Below are positions 25,250-37,385 of a DNA stretch of 64,000 nt, in pieces; positions within the stretch are counted from its first letter, which is position 1; each line of letters starts with the position of its first letter. Source of the DNA: Dasyornis broadbenti (taxonomy: Eukaryota > Chordata > Aves > Passeriformes > Dasyornithidae); the NCBI GenBank assembly GCA_013397935.1, contig VZRN01000521.1, positions 1,168,187 through 1,232,186 on the forward strand, in the 5' to 3' direction. The notes beneath the pieces were generated by a model. The model worked only from the letters and a program-made list of their open reading frames with translations. It was not told the DNA's origin and made no database searches. A program made the position numbers and the translations under genes.

Positions 25250-25470
25250 GCAAGTTATTGCATAATTCTCTGTTATGGGAGTTTCACACCTTCCTCTGAA
25301 ACATCTGGTGCTAGAATGCAATAAAACACTAAATGAATTTCTGACCTGATGTGGCATGACAATCAATAAAATTCTTTTATTAGCTAGCTCTAGTTTTAAG
25401 AACTTGTCATAGTAACAGCACGCAGCTTTGCAGAATGCTAACTTGTGATCAAACATTCAATTTGTTTTGA
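25250..25470. promoter_or_regulatory. Candidate conserved block with MEIS/HOX-like composite
   Basis: TGACAATCAATAAA at 25357-25370 joins a MEIS/TALE-type TGACA to a CAATAAA posterior-HOX/CDX-like word, an arrangement used by TALE-HOX complexes. Around it are 'ttattagctagctctag' and 'gcacgcagctttgcag'. There are no repeats. Motif inference only. Confidence 0.25.
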
Positions 25471-25479
25471 AAACTAAAT

Positions 25480-26580
25480 CTTTCCTGCCTTATTGCACAT
25501 TTCCTCAAGTCTGGGGAGATTAGCCTAGCATACCTCATCATCTACCACTAGAGAAAACACAGGCTCTTGGGGTCGGTTGTTTAACATCTAATGGATGTTG
25601 GGTAGGAAATCTGTAGATGTACAAAGCAGCTGAGATGCAATCAAAATTGCTTTAGACCGAGTAGCCAACCTATGGTTCAAGTACAAATTCTTCAACCATG
25701 CCTCTTTCCCCTAAACAATGTTCTTCTCAGTGTCCCTTCTGCCACCCTACAGTCTCACGGTCCCTACTAACATCAGATGTCAAAATACAGTAATTCCTAA
25801 ACTTCTGGTAGATATCCCAGTAAATCCAGTGTGGGAATGCATGCGGTCACAAAATCAAAGCTAGTGCCCATGCATGAGGCAGGCATCTGACATATGCCAG
25901 GTGATGCCTGAGTTTTAGGTGTAGGACACTGTGCAGAAGGTTTGCAGGTTCTTGAGGTGCTTTGTGCCCCCACTCTACAAGAAATGCTGGAACTCCATTG
26001 CTGTGGCCAGGCTCAAGGGAGTTTGATGTTGTTGGAGAAAAGGCCAGGGCATCCTGGAATGACTTTGTGGGTCTGTGAGGCAATTCACAATGGCAAATCC
26101 GGGGCTCTTTCACAAGCACAGATTCACAGCAAGGATAAAATCAAGCACATGTTACCTCATTGTTTCAGTGAGACGAAAATCAAACCCCTCCTGAGTGCTT
26201 GGAAATGCCTAACTCTGAAATGACACCTCTGGTGAGAAACCCTGAGAGGTCCAACACTGTGAACCCTCCCCACACTCCTGCCAAATGAAGTCGTGCTGTA
26301 AAGCAATGCAGTTTGATAGTGTGGCTTGCATTTCTCAGAGCAGCCTGAATGATTTTTTCCCAAAGAATGCAGCAAAGTGTTAATATGATATCTCTGTGGG
26401 TTTGAATTATAAACATGTCTTGAGGCACACCAAGAGTATTGAATCAAATGTAAATGTCTATATGAGTAAAGGAAACATGCTCATGCATCAGGAGGATTTA
26501 TTTTGTGCAGGGTAGCACAAAAAATCAACATGATTTTAACAGCTATATTTTCATGTAAATGGACTGTAGCCAGTATGAAG
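25480..26580. other. Non-coding DNA, nothing recognised
   Basis: 25840-26320 is modestly GC-richer and open in opposing frames (25942-26223 plus, 25847-26119 minus). No domain is recognised in either. Confidence 0.55.
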
Positions 26581-26589
26581 ATATTCCAG

Positions 26590-26870
26590 GAATCCCAAAC
26601 TTTATGCACCACTTCTGAAGTCATCTTCATATAGAACAATATTTAATTTGTCATTAATTAATAAATTTCTGTGCAAAAGCCAGCAAACTATCTTGGCTGA
26701 ATTGACCAGCACAAAGATTATTTTTCTGGAAATGAGCTGAAATTCATACTGCTGGCAATTTCCATGAAAATAGAACTGCCGTTTGTAGCTTTTATTTTAA
26801 AGTAAGAATAAAATGATGCCAAATGACAGCAAATAAAAGAGGTGAAAAATCCTACCTAAAAGACATAGGC
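26590..26870. promoter_or_regulatory. Candidate conserved AT-rich enhancer block
   Basis: The block is repeat-free, with a dense homeodomain cluster (attaattaataaat from about 26653) followed by 'atttccatgaaaatag' and 'aaaatgatgccaaatgacag'. Many deeply conserved enhancers in gene deserts have this texture. Not verified by alignment. Confidence 0.3.
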
Positions 26871-26879
26871 AAGAAAATT

Positions 26880-28940
26880 CCAACTTGTGTGTCTGTCCCA
26901 GCAAGCTAAATAGATGTTTCTTGCAAGGAACTATTTGAAACTTGAATTTATTTGGGACTATTTAGAAGATACTACTAAGTGTAAATCCCTTCTCATTGCA
27001 TCTCCTGGAAATCAGGGCAGATTTTGTTGTATGAAATCTTTTCCTCTTTGAAAGTCAATGACTGGGGAAAGGAGCAGTGGGGAGGGGGAGACTTGGCAGA
27101 CTGCCACCATCCTCTTTCATTATTTTGTATGTTACACATCCCATATAAATCTGCATTTGCTTGGTTTGCCACCCTGTATGTTGATGCAGGAATGATTCTT
27201 ATTTTATAGTTATAAATAATATATGCGCATTCAGAGACATTTCAAATATTTAGCTTTCTTGAATTCTCACTTTTGCATACTTTCCCCTCCCTATACTCAC
27301 CCCCTGCCTTCACGTCTGCTACCCAGTCAAAATAAAAGTCTCCCCCATCTCTATCTCCCATTGTTTTTTCCATGGTTGATTGAATGGTGTGCTAGGTTCA
27401 GTGAACTTGGTCTTGGCTACTGCTCCACCCAGAAACAACCTTCTCTTCTATGCCAATTATCATATGAAAGCTTTTAATGTCGTTTTACTGCAGCTCTGCT
27501 TCAAGTTTCAGAATTGAAAGTGGCATCATGCAGCCCACATTTGCCCAGTTGCAGGGAATAACCCTTCTCCCCTCCTTCCTTTTGCCCTACTTCAGTGTAA
27601 AATATTGTCTCCTTCCTTTTATTTGCTAGATCAGTGTCTTCAATAAATAATTGCTACTTCAGATATGAAAACAACTTTCACTCTGGGATTCTGGTGCTGT
27701 TAGAAATATTATTGGATGGTGTGGAACTTATCCTCTGAGGATGAATTGGTTAGTGCAGATAACGGAGCAAGCTGGTCTCTTGGAACTTTAGAATGATGGA
27801 AGTCTCTTCAAACAGAGGTTCAAACAGAAAATTTTAAATTTCAGCACAACACAACAGTACAGGGGAGAGTGTAATATGGTATAAATTTTAAATGTTGTTG
27901 ACTCATGTCATGGCTAATGGTCTGCCCTCATACCTGGATTATGTATAGATGTAAAATATTTTTATACACTGAACACATCCATGAACATGTATGAATATGC
28001 TGTTCGTATTTTGAGAGGTTAGTGTCAACAGAAATTAATTTGTCCTTTACAATGGTGTCTGAGTGTCAAGAGAGACTCTGCTGTCATTCCAAGTTTAATA
28101 GCCACATAGCATAGGTACAAAATCTCACTCTGTGCCACCGCTAAATGTAATTCAAAAGCACATTAAAGAGTAAACCAGTTTTCTGATGTTGAAACAATAG
28201 CTTCACAAGAACAAGTGTTATTTAAATTATGAAAAGTATTTGTCCATGTATTTTTCTTAGATTTAGTCAAAAGATACATTATATATCAAAGCTCTTAGGG
28301 TTCTTATTTTTTTAACATGTTTATTCTAAAAAAATCTTCACAAGAAACTACAAATGTTAACAGCTGATATTATTAATCTCAGTAGCAGGAAATGCAACAT
28401 GACTGCCTTTACTGGGGGTGTGGGGAAGAGGACACTTCACTTCCAAAAGAAATACTGGGTTTTCACTATTTTTATGTTTGTTGTTCCCACAAAAATGGAC
28501 CCAAGTGTTTCGAAAGGATTATAAATATGGTAGCAATTTGGCACTGTGAGCTGGTTGCAGCCTCTGTGTGTGTTTGTGTCTCTGCTCGTGTGTGGAATTT
28601 GGCCAATTCCAACTCTGAGTTGGTCACAAGCAGCCAAATGGCTTTCAGTTTTCTTTTGTTGTAGCTGCATTCCCTACAGGGTAAAACCTTTCAGGCTCTA
28701 CTTCAAGGTACAATATGCTCCTCTGAGAAGATAAATTATTAAAATGCAGTGTATGCTTGTGAAAATTCCAGCTTTGCAAAGTTATGCTCATTTAGACTCC
28801 AAGAAATAGCCACTCTATCCTTCCAGGTCTCAGGTAAGCCAAGACATGTGCTAATTTTCTTCTAACTTTGAAGTTCTGATGGTCTTACGGAAACCTGTGT
28901 TTAAGAGAAAAATGGAATCTGCGTCACCATGAAGGATTCG
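26880..28940. other. Non-coding DNA, nothing recognised
   Basis: An imperfect TG-rich stretch lies at 28563-28600. A G-rich stretch at 27067-27092 has three G4-5 runs but too long a loop for a canonical quadruplex. No gene is recognised. Confidence 0.55.
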
Positions 28941-28949
28941 ACGTGTCTG

Positions 28950-29430
28950 GTGCGGTTAATCTGGAAAGCACTTCTTCACCAGCATTCAGAGTGGAGTGAT
29001 TAGATGTGAGAGCCCATCTAGTATTCGGGTTTATGCATCACCACAGCTTATTTTAAATATTACGAGACAGCTGGAATAAGCAAACCGTCTACTGTTTACC
29101 ACAGAACTGCATCTTTTACTGCTTGGCTGCCTAAACACCTGAGGTGTGATAGGCTCACTCATGAGAGGGGTGGGCCACCCTCCGTCGCCGGCTGAGTGCT
29201 GTCCATTCCTGCTGGCTCAGGCAGAGTTGAGGTTGCAAAGCCAAACAGGCTCCTGAGACAGCAGACAAAAGTGCCAGACAGTCCTGAGGTCCTGATGGAG
29301 CCCGAAGGCCGGTATAAACTGTAGGTTTTTGTAAGCAGCCGCCTCTCCTGTTTTCCAGACCTTCAATATTGTGGTCTTTGCCAGGTTAACTGGGTGTTCA
29401 TCTTCCTGTTACACCCTAGGTCGTTGCAGT
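28950..29430. promoter_or_regulatory. Candidate enhancer with inverted T-box palindrome
   Basis: ACACCTGAGGTGT at 29135-29147 is a perfect dyad of two AGGTGT half-sites one base apart. The right half extends to AGGTGTGA (29142-29149), the canonical T-box half-site; a CACCTG E-box overlaps. The flanks retain CpGs in an AT-rich setting ('ccctccgtcgccggctgag', 'cccgaaggccggtataaact', 'ttacgagacagc'), and no repeat is seen. The dyad is seen directly; the enhancer role is inferred. No target gene can be named. Confidence 0.35.
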
Positions 29431-29439
29431 TACTAAAGA

Positions 29440-29915
29440 AAATGTATATTATCACTTGGAATGAAATATATGTTCACATACAGGATGAATGTATGGAGTG
29501 AAATATGTGCGTGTGTACACTGCACATTCTGAAACAAACAAGTTAAAAGGAACATTTTGAGACATTTGAGAGTGTTAATATTGATTACTAAATAGATTAA
29601 GAGACAGCTACAAGAGGTTTTGTCAGGAGATCAAACTTTACCTGTGTGACAATGTTAATAGTATGAGACATGAACATTTATCAACAAAACAGTTTCAGCT
29701 GCTTGGCAAAAAGCATTGCATCTCTGAAGTGTTTTGTCATACCTCTTCTCCCACCTAACAAATCATGGTGTTGTACGCTTAAACTTGCTCGTGTCAGGGA
29801 GAAGAATGTTTCCAGCAGGAAGCTGTGAGAGTAAGGTTCTTGATTAAGGGCTTCTTCAAATATATTTTTTATTTAGAGTGCATAATTATCTCATTGTTGA
29901 TAGAAAGGTGGCAAC
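29440..29915. other. Non-coding DNA, nothing recognised
   Basis: No coding, RNA or repeat signal is recognised. Confidence 0.6.
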
Positions 29916-29920
29916 AAGAA

Positions 29921-30040
29921 TGTTAGAGCCAGCTGGCTTGGATCTGTGGTCCATCTGGCCCTTATCTCATGCAGTAAACGGCTGTGCTAGACTTTACATG
30001 GGAATATAAAACCTCAGCACAGGAGATTTCTTCTCATACA
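29921..30040. repeat. Possible ancient LINE/SINE relic
   Basis: 'Ggatctgtggtccatctggc' followed by 'ccttatctcatgcagt' is like the 'ggatcagaccaatggtccatctagcccagtatcctgt' phrase found in old amniote retroposons. The similarity covers about 35 bp and could be chance. The family is not assigned. Confidence 0.3.
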
Positions 30041-30044
30041 TTTT

Positions 30045-33000
30045 CTTCGAACTGTACGTGTTCAGTAACTTCTCCAGGAGAGATATGAATTTGAGACCTG
30101 AAGAAAATCACTGTCTCTGCAAAACAAAGGCCCTTAAGACTGGTAAGACTGACACATGCAGAACAGTCATTCCACGTATATTTGAAAAATTGGTTCAAAT
30201 GTATGTCAGAATCACTGATGGATATCTTTAGGTTTGATTAATGTGAGGATTAATTGAAGCTTTTGTCCTAAACCTTCTGTCTCAGACCACACTCCACTTT
30301 TCAGTCCACGTTGTAACATCTGTGTTAATAACAAAGAATGCCTTCCTTTTCCGGAAATCTCGTTAAAGTCACTCAATGGAGACTCCAGTGAAATAAACCA
30401 AAATTCAACATCTGCGAAATAATTTTCTACACAACCAGTATCTGTACAGGCTTTTAGAGTAAAAATTAAAAATACTAGTGAGCCAGAATATATTTTATCT
30501 TGGAATATGTAGTACTGTTGAATGATAGTGTCTTACTGACACATATCATTATCTGGGAGATTCTCAGGGCAGGTGACAATTGGGGAATACTATGAAGAGC
30601 TCCCTATCTCCCTGATGTTACTCCAAACAAAAAGAGCTGGATTTTGAACTATCAAAACTGTTATTCCTTTAAAATGATATTTTTCCTAGTGAGAAGTTTA
30701 GCATTTTCTTATTCTAACATTGGAAGAACATTATTTTTAGAACATTTTGATAAAATTCTCATATTTCATCTCTCTTCACAAAATTTGATTTAAAAAAAAT
30801 TGAAATATTTTTGTTTTCTACAAGGTTAATATCCTATATTTGAGCAGTCCTGTTCTGTCCATATTACTTTAAAGTTTAACTGATCTGTAACCTTCTGAAA
30901 ATTAATGCTGGGTCCATTGGTTACATAATAAATGCCAACAGCTGTCAAAAGCAGAGTGAAGCAAAAGCGGGGGAAAAAAAGACAGCAATTGTCTTATAGG
31001 ATTGCCTCATGGTAATTCAAGAAACGTTCTGTGAATTCCACCTCAGTGGGGTATGAAATAAAACCCACATTATGATGGATTGGGAAAACCTGGGGTGGTC
31101 AAAAGCTACTTTCTCTAGGATGACTTCTTTTTCTTTATTTTTATTTTCTGATAGCTTCCCTAACTCTAAAAAGAGTAGAAAAAAATTTGAGACACAAAAA
31201 TGTATGACCATGGTAAAGAAAAAAAAGAAGGGGAAAAAAATCTTTTGCAATATCAGATAATCTTGAAATACAATAATATATCTTGCAAACCTGTGAGATC
31301 TATAGCTGGCTTATAACTGATCAATTTTCCACCCAGGTTTACAAGAAGAATAAAGACCACTATAGTTCATAAATCAGCAATCTTAAGGTACTTGTATATT
31401 TTCTCTCTCCTGAAGGTGATTTTAAAAGTAAGCTATAAACATCAACACATTCAATGAAACTGAGGCATACTAGCAAAAGAGTATTTGTAAGGCCATGTAT
31501 ATATAAAGAGATAGTATTTTTGTGCTGTATACTAGGTAACCATAATTACGTTTTGAGTTTCCTTGTATGACAAATGGCTGTTGATGCCTGTAAAAACAGC
31601 AAAGTATTTTGATCTCCCTTTTTTTGGCAATCTCATTGACAGTTCTATTTTTATAGAGGTGCAAACACACCCAAACCTTAGAGAATAGCTTTGCTTTTCT
31701 GTTTTGAACTGTCCACCATGGAGGATTTTCTCTGACTTTACACTGAAGTCAAACTGTTGGAGGGACACCGACATCTGTGAGGATTCCACGAGCTGCAATA
31801 GTGACTGTGCAGGACCTGGTACTTCTAATCAAGGCGTTACAAATCTGTTCTCTCTTTGGGAGGACTGCAAGCATATAACTAGATGTATTCCCCAACATTT
31901 TCCCTCTCTTTTTTAATGTGGGGCTGCCAGGAGAATTGGAAGACTCCATGGTTTTCCTGGGGCAATGTGAAACACAGCTCTGTAACCGCTCTACCTGAGA
32001 CACCCAAAGGTTTGTAGCTATCCCAAGTGTACCCTTTTCACTTCTGTCCTTACAGGAGACTGGGACAGTATTTGTCAGTTATGGCCCACCCTGCTGCCAG
32101 GTAGACCTCTTTGGGATTTGAAGTTTGGTGGGAAATACACCATCCTCAGGCTGGGGTGAAGGGGAGACTGCAGCATCTGTCTGTGCAGTTATTGCACAGG
32201 GCTCCTTGCTGAAGGTCAGTGCTGAAGCTCCTGCTTTGCAGTAGCTGTAGCAGTGTCTGGTTTCACAGGAGGTCAGAAATTCCTGTCTGAAGGCCTCAAG
32301 GCTCACTACCCAGCTTAGCTGGGGATCTAAAGTAGCAGGAGGCTGGTTTGCCATCATTCAGCAAGGCAGAGACATGTGCAAACCCATATCTGTCTATCAC
32401 CAGTTCTTTGCATAATCCGCTTGCTCATATTGCTTCCTCTCTTTGGCTGCGCATTTTTGTTTCCCTTATTGTACAGAAATGTTAACAGGTGTAGAGACAC
32501 CAGCCAGTCATGGTCATCTGTGTGCTGCATGCACAAAGAAGTTTTAAGAAAAAATTGGACTTACAAGATTGGGGGTTACACTGCTGTGTGTAAATTTTAG
32601 GTTCCAGGCCTTACAATAAGCCTTTGGCTTTTGAAACTCCTTATTTGTCTTTTCTGTTTTTATTTAGACACCTAAGTAACAGCTGAGCTTAATTTTGTCT
32701 TTAAACCCCAAAAAACAGTGCCCTACCAGGGGCAGCATTCAGTCACCCTGAGCCTGTTTTTGTCCTCCTTTCTTATAATCCTACTTTCTCTGAGGGTCTT
32801 TTTGGTAATGTAAACATTCCTCTGCGTGTCTGTTCAGGTGATTTCCTAAGAGCCGTGAGTTACCTGGGAGCCCCCCTCCCACTCATATTCTGCAAGCTCT
32901 GAGCCCCTAACTCCATTATACACCTCAAACTGAAAGAAAGAACAGAAAATTCCCCTTCAGCACGCTTACATACTTATAATCTGCCATGAACCCTTAGATG

Positions 33001-33755
33001 TGCTCTTATCCTCCAGCAGAAGGAACCAGATCACTGATATTTTTTTGATGGTTTGGATACCCCATATCATCCCCTCTGTGAGTGCTGGAGGGCACAAGGA
33101 GCTGCCAAGGCTTTAAGGGGAACAAATCTCAGGATTCCTCAGCAGGTCACCGTCTGGATTGGTTTTTCTCTAGGTTGCACCTGAAGTTTGAAGAAGAAAT
33201 TGTGTCTTCACATGAGAAGAAAATATACCTGACAGTTCTGAATACAGTTCTGAAAGATAGCTGTGGATGAGCAGTGCAACCAAGGTGGCTTTGTAAGGTT
33301 GCTTTGCAACATTGACAGTCAGTCAGTGTGGTTACTTAATCCAAGTACTTTTACAGTTAGAATATGTTGCCAGGAAAAGGAAATCAGCTTTTGAGGTGCA
33401 TTATCTCCTTTCAAAACTGTCCTGGGGGCACTTACTCATTATCCTGGAATAAAACAAATGAAAGATTTATTTTATAAAAATATTGTTCAATCTGTTTAGA
33501 ATCCCTGGAGCTGAGTATTTTACATTTTTGTGGCTTGGTAAAATAAAACCAGCAATTAGTTTACATGTATTTATCATTTATGGTTCTCTCCTCTTTGCAG
33601 CTCATTTTGAATACTATAATCCTGACAGATTAACTTTCCTACTAAAATTATTTTTATTTCCTGGAACTATGAATGAAATAGTTCCATGAGAACATGTTCA
33701 CTGTGACTGATGGAGGGAAATCTCATTCTGCTGGATAGTATTTTAAGCCGTTTCC
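30045..33755. other. Non-coding DNA with a purine-rich run and a GC-rich patch
   Basis: A purine run (about 31215-31242) is A/G only. 32040-32360 is GC-rich (open on the minus strand, 32079-32357), with no recognisable protein. The remainder is AT-rich and featureless. Confidence 0.55.
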
Positions 33756-33761
33756 CTCACA

Positions 33762-33814
33762 ACAAAAACAACAAAAAAACCCCGCCACAATAAAACAAAA
33801 CAACAACAACAACA
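33762..33814. repeat. A/C-rich low-complexity, (AAC)n core
   Basis: The run begins cacaacaaaaacaacaaaaa and ends with four CAA units (about 33801-33812). It has no strand-complementary partner nearby. Confidence 0.9.
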
Positions 33815-33819
33815 ATCCT

Positions 33820-34950
33820 GTAGACTAATATTTGTGTCTGTATTTACTTATGTGAATTTGTATCATGACTTCAGCAACAGTTTTTGAATCTGACCCTTTT
33901 TAATAAATCTGAGAGGGGATAAATATTCTAAATGTTCCACGAAGATCAGTGAAAACATGTAGCTTGATAGGAAAAAAAATGCCCCAAGAAGGCACTGGTA
34001 GGGAAAATGGCTGCAGGGTGACTGCAGCATACCTGAGAACCCAAACAGGGCAGAAACCTGAAAAAATCTCATCCAGGTGCCATGAGACCTCATGACAAAC
34101 CAGGAGACAGAAAATCTGCACCATTGGCTTTACCCACAGCTTATGTGACTTCTTGATTTAGATCATGTAAGAGGCTGGTTAAAAATCTGATTATGGTAGA
34201 TGATGTTAAGTTTTCTCCATTTTTTCACTGCCATAACATTTCACTTTTCTTTGTATATGTCTGTTTGGTACATGTGTAATGGTATTCAGTCAAAGAGTCC
34301 TTCATGTTCTGAACCTCTTCTGCTTGTAAGCTTTACATTTGCAGAAAAAATAGCTAATTGTAACCTTTTTCCAGAACACCTTTTTTTTTGTAAATCTTGC
34401 TTTTAGCATTCCATTGCTCTTAGTGGTAATTTTTTCCTTTCACACAAATAAATTTCATCTGAGACAAAAGAGCAACTACTTCTGGAAGACAGTGTAGCCC
34501 TGGAGGTGCCAAAGAACTGGTTGGATTGCCTGCACAGGTTAGCTGAGGAGCCACTTGCACCTTTCCCTTCCAGCTCTGCTGAACAGTGAGAATACATTTG
34601 CAATTGTAACATTTTCCTCTAGGAATTGTCCATTGCTCTTCCAGCTTTGCTTTATGCTGAATTTCAGGGCGGAGAGGGAAAGAGCACACCCGTGCTGGGT
34701 AAGCAGTGGATATGGAGCCCTGCAGCTCCCACCTGAAGCTGGCTGGAGCGATGGCGCTGAGTGGAGAGGAGGCTGCCTGTGCACGCAGCTGTGGATGTGC
34801 TGTGGGATGCGGGAGCCTCTGCACAGCCTGTGGATATGAGCTGGGAGAACTTCAGCCTCTCTCTTACAGTAAAACTGCAGTTGATGCAGGGCCAGGGTAC
34901 AGGCACTGCTTGAGCTGATAGCTCTGGGCCTTCCTGAATAGGAAAATTTG
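33820..34950. other. Non-coding DNA; GC-rich at about 34500-34920
   Basis: The GC-rich patch is open in five overlapping frames on both strands (for example 34420-34824 minus, 34555-34839 plus). That points to stop-poor composition, not one selected frame. No domain or splice pair is convincing. Confidence 0.5.
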
Positions 34951-34959
34951 CATTCCCTT

Positions 34960-35110
34960 CTTGGAAAGTGTAATACATAACTTTTCCAGTGAATGTGCCT
35001 GGGCTATTTCCATTTTGTAATTGCCATCCTTACAAATTTACTATTTGCCATTTCGTTTTCACCAGCAAGTGTGAACATAAAATATCCAAAGCCTTTGTAG
35101 CTTGCTTTAC
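34960..35110. promoter_or_regulatory. Weak candidate conserved block
   Basis: The block carries 'tttgtaattgccatcctt', 'ctatttgccatttcg' and 'aagtgtgaacataaaata' with no repeats. It is short; low confidence. Confidence 0.18.
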
Positions 35111-35759
35111 AGAGGATTATTTCAGGCCTAGATGTAATGTTTGGGATCTGCAGTGAGAGATATGGCTTTCAAGAGGCATCCCGACACTGACTTGGCATTC
35201 ATGTCCCACCTGCTGAATGCCAGTGGGATCCTGTCCATTGCTTTCACAGGCTTTGGATCCCACCCAGAGCATTCTCAAAGACAGGCAGGAACTGGGAGTG
35301 TGGGCTGGATTAGGAAATTGCAAACTGTTCTGAGAGAGGTTTTCTTTTTCATCAAAATTTATTTTTGTCAACATTTTCTGAACAGGTCAAACAATGATAG
35401 CTCTGGAAATTAAAGAGTTTGTATCATCCTGTACAGTAATTTGTGGTATATTCCCTAATTCAATTTTTATACCATAATGTCTCCTAAAAAATTTTAAAGT
35501 TCCATTGTAAAACTTTACAATTATCAGAAAATTAAAGAGTGTTCTTTAAGTGTTATTTGTTTTGTATTAGACCAATTTCTTCTAAAATCTAGGCTACGTG
35601 TTTCTATGACTGTTATACTGCTTCATAGCAGGGTTATATGGTTACTGTCTGTTATTGTCTTATCCCACTTCGATGTTTGAATTTTGCAGCAGTTTTTAAC
35701 ATTTTTCTTCCTCTTTAAGCAGAATCAAACTCCCAGTTTCTGTTTTCCTTTGCCTGTGT

Positions 35760-35761
<2 letters not shown>

Positions 35762-35802
<41 letters not shown>
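35762..35802. repeat. Uninterrupted T41 homopolymer
   Basis: 41 consecutive T residues follow 'ctgtgtgg'. There is no SINE or processed pseudogene body beside it. Its exact length is likely to be an assembly estimate. Confidence 0.95.
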
Positions 35803-35803
<1 letters not shown>

Positions 35804-37369
35804 TTGCCATATTGTAGTAAAAACAGTTTTATCTTTACCTTCTCATGCAACATGTAAGCTCAAAGGATAGTCTGGTTTTGGCTAGAAGCTCCTAGAGACT
35901 GAACACAGGTATATTTTCCCCATTTTGACCATTCATCTTCATCTGCTGCTGCTTGCTTTCGCTGATAGCACAGTCCTTTTCTCTAACAAAGCGTTTATTC
36001 ATGTGCTTCCTACTTACTCTGCTGATCACCTTGGGTGCTTCACAACTCTTGCTTCTGCTGTCATTTCCTCGCTGACATAGCCAGGAAGAAATCCCTCTGC
36101 CAGGTCCTTCCTGGCTCCGTGGGCTGCCTGCGGCTGGGCGAGGTGGACTCCCTAACTACCAGAAAGATTAAAATCAGTATCTGCTACTTAAAGCATCTTG
36201 TATTCCTGTTGTAGGTTTTATCCCGGTGAGTATTCCAAGCCAAACAATACTGTGGTTGTGAATTGTTGTCTCGCTTGCAGCCTTATTTCTCATTCTTGGC
36301 TTGTGTCCTAGGATGGGATCCAGAGCAGTCACTGACTACAGTGATACAAAAGAAAACACATCACAAAAGAAACATTTGCACAATCTGCTTGCAAGCACAC
36401 TGCTCCTGTTGTGTGTTTCTGCTGAGCTGGCCCCTGAAATATAGGTAATTTAAATCCCTCAGGATGAAAAGTAAAAAAAAACAAACAAGCAATCAGAAAG
36501 TTGAACTCGTCTTAATCTCTTCCTTTTTGAAGAAAGAGGAAACAGAAAAGAAAAATCTTTTAGATTTTCACTTTAAGTGCTCTTGAGTCTAGGAACTGTG
36601 ACAGAGAAACACTTAAAAATCCTCCTAGTGCTTGATGTCTACCCAAACTGCAGTGTTAGTAAAATTCTGCTCAGCACTCTTCTTCCTACCTCCTCTCAAC
36701 AAGACACTGGATCTTTGTGCAAGGGAGATTACTGCTTCCAAGCCAGGCAACCTTCTTCAAAATCTGTGCGTGAAATTACTTTGAGGATTTGGTGGTAAAC
36801 CGCATCTCTGGTACTCTTTACTGAACCTCACTAACTACAGCAGTGATCCAGGCAGAAGCCTTTTTCTACGTCTACTCAGGACTGCCTAACTAATTGTGTT
36901 TCCCAGAAATATGAATGATTCCCCCATGGAAGCACAGAAAGATTTATCAGGTGCCCAGCCAGTGTGTCCCCTTCTGTGCTACCACTGTAGAAGGAAAACA
37001 AGGAAGGAAAATCCAGCCCTACTGAAGACAAGTGGAGTTTTGTCTAGAAATCTTCTTCAGGAAATGCAAAGGGATGTAACAATGTTTCTAGTTAGCAGCA
37101 GAAATTGAAGGAGCTAACAAATTTATTATTAGAGTTGTTATTGTTATTATACTTTGAGTAACAACAAAAATAGATTAAAAATAAGACTATAAGAAAAATG
37201 GTCAGAGAAGATGGAAACAGAAGTTGTACAGAAAATTATTTTTAGGGAGAATTAAAAGCGGTAAGAAATTGCATATCAAGATGAAGGCTTGTGTAGAGAG
37301 AAGAGTGAAATGGCAGCAAAATTAAAAGACACATTAAGGAAAAGTATTCTAAGAAAAAATACAGACACC

Positions 37370-37385
37370 AAAAAAAAAAAAAAAA
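37370..37385. repeat. A16 homopolymer
   Basis: 16 A residues inside a generally A-rich 100 bp. No retroposed gene body lies upstream. Confidence 0.9.

Noticed and set aside
27067..27092. Possible G-quadruplex
   Set aside because: There are three long G runs, but one loop is about 11 bases. It would be non-canonical at best.
34420..34978. Five overlapping open frames in a GC-rich patch
   Set aside because: Frames on both strands are open at once and none has a domain, which indicates a stop-poor base composition.
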